NCBI GenBank assembly: GCA_002104905.1
Contig: MCFE01000274.1
Location: 41,866-105,865, forward strand
DNA: 64,000 nt
Reading direction: 5' to 3'
DNA from: Basidiobolus meristosporus CBS 931.73
Taxonomy: Eukaryota > Basidiobolomycota > Basidiobolomycetes > Basidiobolales > Basidiobolaceae
The translations under genes and the position numbers were made by a program. The notes under the pieces were generated by a model. That model was not told the DNA's origin. It worked only from the letters and a program-made list of their open reading frames with translations, and did not search any database. Each line of letters opens with the position of its first letter. The stretch's first letter is position 1. Positions 54,884 to 62,699 of the stretch are shown here, piece after piece.

Positions 54884-57733
54884 CTAGAACCTCTCTAATA
54901 AGTAATCCAATTTATGTTTTGTTTCATCTCTAATGTTTGTTTCAATAAAGTGAAGCTCATCAGAGGTAAATATAAAATTCAGGGGTTTTGGGGGAAGTAC
55001 AAATTGTAGATGTTTCTGATCAATATAATCCAAGACTGGAACCCAGCCTGGAATTAGGTGTAGTAGGAAAGGTGTGTGGACTTGTAAGTAGCTCTGCCAC
55101 ATTGATCTTAGATGGTCCTGAGCCAGTAGTCTTGGTTTCTCAGCTTTTTGAAGTTTTGAAGCAAGCTCTGTTACTACAGCAGAGCCAACCAGGGTGTGCC
55201 AGCAAGAAGATCTCAGGGAGGAGTTAGATTGAAGCCATTGTTTGATGGAGGGGTTATGTGATTTCTGAAGTTTGACTAGGAAGGAAGCACAGAGATAGAT
55301 CATTTGGATTTGGTATGGGTAGAACCCAAAAACTCCATTAGTTGCATGGATATAGGGAGATACTGGAAGATAAGGTACCAAGGATCTGATACACTGATGG
55401 AGAAATTTATCCAGGCGGTGAAGTTCTCTGGAGGTTAGGGGTATAATGTGGAGACCAAATTCAAGTACCGGCAGTACATACTGCTTCAGAAGTATAGGGA
55501 TCTTTTGAATTGGAGTGTCTGGAGTGACTACTACCAGAAGCTTTTTGAGAGCCTGTTGGGCAAGACGGATCCTATTATTCAGGTGGAGCTTTGAGTCAAT
55601 CCCATGTTGACAAAACGGCAGACCTAGATATATTGCAGTTTGTTGTGGCAGAATGCTAGTGTTCTGTATAGTTGTAGTGCACCCAATTGGGACTGTCTTG
55701 GAAATTGAGAGTGAGAGGTTGTTGGCAGCCAAGTACTTCTCAATGATGGCAGTGTCTGCTATGGGCTTAGGAGTAGCAATCTTGATATCATCCGCATAGA
55801 GAGTTAGTAGTGGATAGGGAGAGTCTGGTGAGGGGCCTTTTGGAAATAAAGGAAAGTCGTGTAGGAATATCACAAATAGTAAGGGACCTAGTACAGATCC
55901 TTGGACTACTCCATTTGGAACCTCATAAGTCTCTGATGTACAACTTGGATGCAAAATTTTGGCTGAGTTCTCACAAAATAGAGAACGTACAAGAAGGGTC
56001 ATTGGTAGTGTGGTAACTGCTAATAGCTTTCTCCAAAGCAGAGCTCTGTCCACAGAGTCAAAGGCTTTAGTAATGTCAAACAGAATGGTTGGCAATGAGA
56101 ATTGAAGTGAATGATCATGGCTTAGCACTACAGCCATATCCAAGGAGAGTTTAGGCAAGAATCCAAACTGGGAAGGATGGAATGGATATAGTTGAGATTG
56201 CAAGGATCTTGCTATTATAAGCTCAAATATTTTCCGGCAGGTTGGTAGGAGCAAAACTGGCTGGTAAGAACCTGGGAGTGAGTGTTTCCCCTTCCCTTTG
56301 TATAAGGGTATAACATTTGCCTGTGACCAGGCCTTTGGGGTAGTCAATTGTTGGGCACAGATAGAGTAGAATGGGAGAAGTAAGTGACTCATTTTGGAGT
56401 AGCACACCCGGAGTAGATCGTAGGTAATCAAGTCATGTCCAGGTGCAGTATTTGCAGGAAGCTTCTTTAAAATTTTCTCCAGAAGCTTTGCTGAAACCAA
56501 AATTGGAGATGTTGGACTGCTAGATATGTTACCAGTATGGTAGAAAGGAGGAGTGGGATGCACAGTTGAATCAAAGAATATAGGGGCCAGTTTGTCTGGT
56601 GATGGTATACTCCTTGCTTGGGGTCTCATGGCTTTGTATACTCTTGATATAGACCTTGTGGTGGCATTCATATTTACTAAGGGCAAGGTATCCATGATAT
56701 GAGCCCATAATCTAGTATGCTCAGTGATCTGTAGTGACTTGGAGTAGGAGATTGCGCTTTCCAGGAGGTTCTGTGTTTTTGGGTTAGGGAAACATAGGTA
56801 GCTGGAATTTAAGGCAGAAATGATGGATTTCCATTTAAGTTGGTTTGCAGATGGCTTTTGGTAGGACTTGGTGGGCAGGGCCAGACAGCCAGTGATTATG
56901 ATGAAATGCTGGTAAAATAGCCATAATGCATTTACATCATCACAAATCCATGCAGGTAAGCTGGGAAATGCATATTCTGTAAGCAAGGATAGGTAGTTGG
57001 CAAAGTCCTGTGTCTGTGATACTGAAGCTTTGGCTGGCAGGATTGTAAATGGCTGAAGAAGGGTGCCAATTGGTAGGGTTTTTCTGGCAGAAATGATAAT
57101 ATGTATTGGCTTGTGATCAGATTTCTCTAGTGAACCACAGCTGATATCCTCTGGAATGCTTGTAACCTGGTGGATGTACTGTAAGGCAGCAGGAGTAGCT
57201 GTTACCCAGTCAACACAACGTTGAGCTTGCTGAGTGTTTACAGTGACCAGATGGTTTTGTTGGAGGAACTTTGTAAAGTGCTCCTCTTGGGTTCCAAGTC
57301 TGGATGAAATAGTGGTGATATTTTCAGGGTGGGGAATATTTATATCTCCCACTACCATACAAGGGATTGATGAGCTGTTAATGAATTCTGATGTGGCCAA
57401 GAAAATTGCCAGTGTTATGGAGTTAGACAGAGATGGAGGGAGATAGATAATAATGGCTACTATAGTTGGAAGTGTTAGAGCATAGCAGTAATATCCATAG
57501 ATGATGGATACATTTGCTGAGGGTGCAAGCTTAGAAGATGAAAGAGCAACAAGTGCCATTGAGTGAGCTGGGAATTTTGGGTGAGCAGATGAATATGCAT
57601 TCAGTCTAGAGGGAAGTTTTGGCAACTTAACATCAATTAGTAGGATCAAGGAATATTCCTTTTTCAGTAAGTTTTCTAATTCAGCTACAGTTGGAGTGAT
57701 GGAGTTGAAGTTGAGTAAGAGTATGTTCTGTAG
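54884..57733 (-). CDS. LINE copy 1 ORF2: endonuclease and reverse transcriptase
   Basis: An open frame of 949 codons following directly on the ORF1 stop (TGA 57736-57734) in the same frame. It would nick target DNA and reverse-transcribe the element RNA. The N-terminal third is an APE-type endonuclease: the NFNSI start, LIDVKLP, VVGDINIPHPEN and the SDHKPIHI catalytic end. Then comes the reverse transcriptase: VIPLYKGKGKHSLPGSYQPV, QFGFLPKLSLDMAVV, DITKAFDSVDRALLW, PNGVVQGSVLGPLLF and the catalytic LYADDIKI. The C-terminal 200 residues match copies 2 and 3. I see no RNase H domain and no CCHC knuckle. The first ATG lies deep in the endonuclease, so the start must come from readthrough or reinitiation. 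Confidence 0.9.
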   Translation of the reverse strand, partial: LQNILLLNFNSITPTVAELENLLKKEYSLILLIDVKLPKLPSRLNAYSSAHPKFPAHSMALVALSSSKLAPSANVSIIYGYYCYALTLPTIVAIIIYLPPSLSNSITLAIFLATSEFINSSSIPCMVVGDINIPHPENITTISSRLGTQEEHFTKFLQQNHLVTVNTQQAQRCVDWVTATPAALQYIHQVTSIPEDISCGSLEKSDHKPIHIIISARKTLPIGTLLQPFTILPAKASVSQTQDFANYLSLLTEYAFPSLPAWICDDVNALWLFYQHFIIITGCLALPTKSYQKPSANQLKWKSIISALNSSYLCFPNPKTQNLLESAISYSKSLQITEHTRLWAHIMDTLPLVNMNATTRSISRVYKAMRPQARSIPSPDKLAPIFFDSTVHPTPPFYHTGNISSSPTSPILVSAKLLEKILKKLPANTAPGHDLITYDLLRVCYSKMSHLLLPFYSICAQQLTTPKAWSQANVIPLYKGKGKHSLPGSYQPVLLLPTCRKIFELIIARSLQSQLYPFHPSQFGFLPKLSLDMAVVLSHDHSLQFSLPTILFDITKAFDSVDRALLWRKLLAVTTLPMTLLVRSLFCENSAKILHPSCTSETYEVPNGVVQGSVLGPLLFVIFLHDFPLFPKGPSPDSPYPLLTLYADDIKIATPKPIADTAIIEKYLAANNLSLSISKTVPIGCTTTIQNTSILPQQTAIYLGLPFCQHGIDSKLHLNNRIRLAQQALKKLLVVVTPDTPIQKIPILLKQYVLPVLEFGLHIIPLTSRELHRLDKFLHQCIRSLVPYLPVSPYIHATNGVFGFYPYQIQMIYLCASFLVKLQKSHNPSIKQWLQSNSSLRSSCWHTLVGSAVVTELASKLQKAEKPRLLAQDHLRSMWQSYLQVHTPFLLHLIPGWVPVLDYIDQKHLQFVLPPKPLNFIFTSDELHFIETNIRDETKHKLDYLLERF

Positions 57734-57736
57734 TCA
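57731..57736 (-). promoter_or_regulatory. Putative stop-codon readthrough site TGA CTA (copy 1)
   Basis: ORF1 ends TCT GCC TGA and the next codons, CTA CAG AAC, are the start of the endonuclease in the same frame. UGA followed by CUA is the best known efficient readthrough context (used in fungi to extend peroxisomal isoforms of glycolytic enzymes). The same GCC TGA CTA is found in LINE copy 2. It is proposed to produce an ORF1-ORF2 fusion protein at low level. Confidence 0.65.
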
Positions 57737-59050
57737 GGCAGACTCTGAGGTTGCCTGTTCCTGCTGAAACTCTTGCACTGCCCTTTGTAAATTTCCAGAA
57801 TTATTCCACAACTCTTCAAATGGAGCTTGCGTAATGTCTTTCAGGATTCTAATTGCTTCCTCTTTCAAGAAGTAGGCCACATCATAGGTTGGAGCCTGTT
57901 TCTTAATGGCAGCAAAGAGAGCCATAATTGCCATGTGAGCTGGGGGCTTGTTGAATATTCCTGGCTCAGTGTCCATTGACTCTGGTGGAATGATTGTGAA
58001 TTTGGTAGGCACCCAGTTTAGATTTTTTGCCAGATACTTAGTCAATGCAGTGGAGAAGTTTCTGTCTACAATCATTTCTAGGATCTTTCCTCTTCTCCAA
58101 GCTAGGTTAACAATTTTGAAGTGTCAATATTTAGAGAGCGGAATGTATGTCTGATGTTTGATATAGTAGTCCATGGAACATTGGCAAAGTATAGCAAGGA
58201 CCAATTCTGGAGCTGAGGTAAGTTTGCTGGAGGCTTATAGGTAGACTTCCTGGCCGGTTGTGTGGTAGGCTTTAGTGTTTCCAAGGTAGCAAGTTGTGGT
58301 TGAGACTTTTTGGAATTACGTATGACTTTGGAAAGAATTCTGCCAGCAACTGTGTCAGGAATGTTAGTACTCATTGATGGTGCAGGGCCTGGCTCCTGGT
58401 ACTGCTTTTGTAGAATACTTGAGTATGTCTCTTTTTGTTTTCCTTTATCCAATGTGCTATGCCTTGGAATGGGATTTTGGGGAATAGAGACTTCAGGTAT
58501 CAACTCTGGGGTCTGGGGATTGTCCAACATTGTTGCTTGAGCTTCCAGCTTTTCCTCTAAGATTTGAACTCTCTGCTTAAGCTCATCATTTGATGCTATA
58601 AGTGTTGCATTGTTTGGAGCCAGGTCAGGTGTTGAGTTATGAAGGCAGGTTGAGCAGCGTTCTAACTCCTTTGTTTGGTCATCCAACTTTTCATCTAAGG
58701 TTTGAACCCTAAATTTGAGTGCACCATTTGAGGTTAGAAGCTCCAAGTTATCAGCCTGCAACTTCTTTAGATCCCTAAATATCTCAAATATCTGTGCCTG
58801 CAAGTCTTTAGCAGTGATATTTCTGATGGGTACTATTTCCTCTAGGAGTTCTTCTTGAGCCAGGTGAGCATTGGGACTTGAGCACTCTACTGAAGGAGTT
58901 GCTGGAATTTCCTCAATGTCTGACAAAACTCCTTCACTTGCAGCATCAGTTGTATGATTATCCTGAGTAGCAGCAACAACCTCAAGTTCACAAGGACCAG
59001 TTAAAGTAAAACATCTCTTGGGTGGGACTATCTCAAGAGGCTTAGGTGGG
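57734..59050 (-). pseudogene. LINE copy 1 ORF1, one-base deletion
   Basis: The RNA-binding ORF1 protein of copy 1, in two frames: 59050-58102 and about 58123-57734. The first part has leucine-rich coiled coils (LQAQIFEIFRDLKKLQADNL, VQTLDEKLDDQTKELE, RVQILEEKLEAQATML). Then comes a proline-rich linker and a conserved block, KPPANLPQLQNWSLLYFANV, followed after the break by LAWRRGKILEMIVDRNFSTA and a C-terminal PPAHMAIMALFAAIKKQAPT. Comparison with copy 2 shows one base lost near 58,124, which shifts the frame into a TAG. No zinc knuckle. The fold of the conserved block may be RRM-like. No ATG at the 5' junction. Confidence 0.75.
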
Positions 59051-59114
59051 TTAGGGGGGGAGACAGTCACCAACAGGTGAAATCTTTATTTCAGTTGAAA
59101 CAAAGAAGCCAGTG

Positions 59115-61884
59115 CTACTGTTGTAGCTTTGATACAAGAGTGTGTAGCTGAGGGGAATTTGTAGGTAAGTTAATAAGAAGTGATGATAGTTCTTCAGTGC
59201 TCAAGACACTGTTCAGTGGGAAGGGGGGTAGCAAGAGAGGTAAGAATGACTTGTGAACAACATTAATGAGGGGAATGTGATAAGGATTGATATTCATCAT
59301 AAAGGGAGTGTGCTGCTGCAGATATTGCTGCCAAAGGTCTGTCAAGTACTTCAGGTAGGCCAGCTTGGGTTTTTCTGACTGCAGAATAAATTCAGCAAAC
59401 TTCTTGACTTCAGGATCTCCAAGTATAGTTCTCCAGCAGGAGCCAGGTGTTGTGTGGTGTGTTCTCTTCCAGGCCTTAATCAGTGGGTTGTTGCAGTTGT
59501 GAAGTCTGAGGTATAATCTGGTTCTAAGGTAGAGAAGTCTGATCTTATAGGGCATAAACCCAAAAGCACCAAGAATAGCATGTCTGTAGGGGCATTCAGG
59601 CAAATGAGGCACCAAGGAGGTAATGCACCATACTGCAAACTTGTCAAGCTTAGTGCAGTCTCTAGAAGTAAGAGAGAGAAGTGGTAAGCCAAATTCCAGG
59701 ACAGGGAAGACAAACTGCTTGAGTAGAAGGAGGCAGCTGGGAGCTGAAGTTGTAGGAGGAGTAACAGCCAGTAGCTTGTGGAGTGCCTGTCTTGCCAGGA
59801 TAATTCTCTTCTTCAGGTGTGCTCCAGAGTCTAGTCCAGTAGGAAGGAAAGGAAAGCCAAGATATGTAGCAGAAACCTGAGCAGGTAGAGTGGAGTTCTC
59901 CAAGTTGATGGGAGAGCCCAAAGGTACTGTCTTTGCAATGGAAAGCTGGAGATTATTCTTCTGCAGATACTGGTGGATGGTCTGGGAGTCTTGTTGCACA
60001 TTGGAGGAGGATATTCTGATGTCATCAGCAAAGAGAGTAACCAGGCAGTCAGCTGAGAGTCTTGGGAAATCATTCAGGAAGATGGCAAACAGTATAGGAC
60101 CAAGCACAGAGCCTTGAACCACTCCATTAGGAACTGAGAACACAGCTGATTGCTCACTTGGGTGCAGAATTCTTGCTTGTGGATCCAGAAACAGAGACCT
60201 GACAAGGAGGGTGAGAGAGGTACTGGAGAAGCATTGCAACTTGGACCAAAGCAGATTTCTGTCAACTGAATCAAAGGCCTTAGTAATATCAAACAGAACT
60301 GAGGGATACTTGCACTGGAGAGAGTGATCTTGGCTAAGTATGACTGCATATTCCAAGGAGAGGCCAGGAACAAAGCCAAACTGTGCAGGATGAAACTTGA
60401 GGGAGTCAGAGTAGAGCTCCTGAGCAAGCAGAAGCTCAAACACCTTTCTGCAGGTGGGCAGCAGAGATATTGGCCTGTAGGAGCTAGGATCCAGGTGCTT
60501 TCCTTTACCCTTGTACAGTGGCAGAACATTTGCAAAGGACCATTCCTCAGGAGTAGAAAGCTGGGCTGAGCATTGCTGAAACAGTGGAAGCAGAAGTGCA
60601 GACATGGCCTTGGTACTAGTCTTCAGAAGCTCATAGGAGATTGTGTCCACACCTGGAGCAGTAGAGTTGGGAAGCCTCTTGAGCACATTATGGATTCTCC
60701 TTTGATCAAGTGCAAGTGGGATGGGCAGAGTCTTGAAGTCAGGATGAAAGTCAGGAGTTGAGTACTGCTTTGTAGAGAAGAAGATGTTAGCCAACTGTTC
60801 TGTTGAAGGTAACTTCCTGGAAGAGGGCCTCATTGCCCTGTAGCAGTCTTGATACTGTTCTTGTTATAGAGTTGGAAGATTGCAGAGGCAAGGAACTCAT
60901 AATATGATCCCAGAGCTGAGTATGCAGAGTGTGGTGAATTGCCTTGGAGTGGTGTATGCTGTCAGGAGGAGTTTCTCTGTTTTTGGGTTAGGGAAACTCA
61001 GGTAGCTTTGTTGCAGGGCTGAAACAATGGATTCCCATTTTCTTGAGGTAACAGCAGTAGTCTTGCATGGCAGTGAGAGGGAGGCAGACACCAGAATCAG
61101 ATGCTTCACAAAGAGCCAGGCATAGTTGAGATCAATCTGGCAGAGAAAGTAGCAAACTGGCAAGCTTCAAGTAGTTCCCAAAGTCTTTCTTCTGATTCTT
61201 GGTAGCTTTGTGGGTGAGCACAGTAAGTTTTGGCAGCTTCTTCTTCACAACTGGTTGCATAGAAAGGGACCAGGCTGGGTGGTCAGAGGCTCTCAAGGAT
61301 CCTAGCTCAGCTCCAGAGAATTGCTTAACTTCATTCACAAAGTAGAGGGCAGCAGCAGAAGGGCAGATCCAGTCAACACATCTTTTCTCAGATTGAGCAC
61401 CTAGTGCTAGCAGATGGCTTTCTCTCAGGAAGTTCAGTAGGAATGTAGACCTTGGCTTCATTCTTGCAGTCAGAGTAGTCTTGTTCTCAGGATGGGGAAT
61501 GTTGAGATCTCCAAGCAAGATAACAGGTGTCTGATATAGATTGCTGGTATTGCTGAACTTTCTGGCATATAACTTGCACTTCCTGAAGGAGAGACTTGGA
61601 GGCAGATAGCAGAGCACCAGACTGATAGTTGGCAACTGGAGAGCAGCACAGTAAGGGGAGTAAAGAGGAACACAGAGCTGAGGAGTATTGATGGTAGAAG
61701 AGATGAAGCAGATAGAGGAGGTATTCTTTGTTCTAGGAGTAGAAAAGCAATATAGATTAGTCAAAAGTATAGAGGGTAGCTGGACATCAATCAAACACAG
61801 GAGGGAAAATCTTGAAAGAAGTCTCTCTAGAGTTGGTCTTGATGGCTGTATGCTGTTGCAGTTAAGCAACAGAACTTCAGGTAG
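59115..61884 (-). pseudogene. LINE copy 2 ORF2, frameshifted
   Basis: Endonuclease and reverse transcriptase of copy 2. 61884-61132 encodes the endonuclease (LIDVQLPSILL, LLGDLNIPHPENKT). Then at least three frame changes fall between about 61,165 and 60,835. The reverse transcriptase is open from 60833 to 59115: VLPLYKGKGKHLDPSSYRPI, QFGFVPGLSLEYAVIL, DITKAFDSVDRNLLW, VVQGSVLGPILFAIFL and the catalytic LFADDIRI (Phe for Tyr in the YxDD motif, a common variant). Inactive as a whole, though the RT half is intact and nearly identical to copy 3. Confidence 0.88.
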
Positions 61885-61887
61885 TCA
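61882..61887 (-). promoter_or_regulatory. Putative stop-codon readthrough site TGA CTA (copy 2)
   Basis: As in copy 1, ORF1 ends TCT GCC TGA and the endonuclease begins CTA CCT GAA in the same frame, with no ATG near. The stop and three-base context are identical between two copies whose proteins have diverged widely, which argues for selection on the readthrough context. Confidence 0.65.
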
Positions 61888-62699
61888 GGCAGAGGTTGTA
61901 GCTTCTTCAGAGGCAGCATTGACAATGTGACCTGCAGAGTCCCAGAGCTCTTCAAATGGTGCATCACTTAAGTCAGCAAGGAGGGAAATGGCATGGTTCT
62001 TGAGGAAGTATGCCACATCATAGGAGGGGGCTTGTCTCTTGATGGCAGCAAAGAAAGACAGAATGGCAACATGGGCTGGAGGCTTGTTGAACAGTAGAGA
62101 GTCAGAGGATTCAGATTCTTCAGGCACTATCTTGAAGTCAGTTTTCAGCCAGTTAAGGTTCTTCTCCACAAAGGCAACAAATGGGTCAGCAATGTTTTGG
62201 TCTAGGATAACCTCCAGAATCTTCCCTTTTCTCCAGGCCAGGTTGACAATTCTTGAGAGCTGAATATTGCATGCCTTGAGTGCTTTCCTGATGTTGGAAA
62301 TGGGAGTCCAGGGAACTTGCTTCAAGTACACCACAGTCCAGGTAGAAGCTGGTGGTAGGTTTGCTGGGGGCTTGTAAGTCCTTCTGTGTGGCAATGGAGC
62401 TGCAGTAGTCAGATTGGAGTCCACATTCTCAGTAGAGGGTTTTCTTGATGTGTCTTGCTGAATGGTACTGGAGCTGGATGTGCTGATAATTCTTGCTAGA
62501 ACCTTGCCTGCATAAGTCTGAGGTATAGCTGAGGTGACTGTAGAGGTGGTGGCAGCTGGTGCAGGTGGAGAGGCAGAAACTGAAGCAGGAACTGAGGTCA
62601 CCTGGGAGAAGACAGTAGAAGCAGGTTTTCTGGGAGGAACAGAGTTCACTATCCAGTTGTTCTGTAAAACACTGGAGTAGCTTTCTGTGGAACAGAATC
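61885..62699 (-). CDS. LINE copy 2 ORF1 (5'-truncated, otherwise open)
   Basis: About 270 codons of ORF1 read without a break to the TGA at 61887. The open frame continues upstream through the TTAGGG junction into the 3' end of copy 3, but without an ATG. It has a Ser/Pro/Thr/Ala-rich linker (SVPASVSASPPAPAATTSTV), then the conserved domain YKPPANLPPASTWTVVYLKQ, LAWRKGKILEVILDQNIADP and PPAHVAILSFFAAIKRQAPS. It is likely to bind element RNA. The N-terminal coiled coil of copy 1 is absent. Confidence 0.75.

Larger units (their letters stand above)
54796..59050 (-). mobile_element. LINE copy 1 (non-LTR retrotransposon, about 4.25 kb)
   Basis: A nearly complete non-LTR retrotransposon with ORF1 (57734-59050) and ORF2 (54884-57733) on the minus strand. 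There are no LTRs. The 3' untranslated region is only about 85 bp and ends with AATAAAG, a TCACC...GGTGA stem-loop and CCCTAACCC. The 5' end stops at the TTAGG junction of copy 2, and ORF1 has no ATG there, so the element is probably 5'-truncated. It has few CG dinucleotides. Confidence 0.85.
59051..62699 (-). mobile_element. LINE copy 2 (5'-truncated, about 3.65 kb)
   Basis: A second copy in the same orientation, head-to-tail with copy 1. Its ORF1 lacks the N-terminal coiled coil. Its ORF2 has several frameshifts. Its 3' end (TTAGGGGGGGAGACAGTCAC on the plus strand) abuts copy 1. The unit length to the same point in copy 3 is 3,656 bp. I found no CG dinucleotide in it. Confidence 0.85.
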
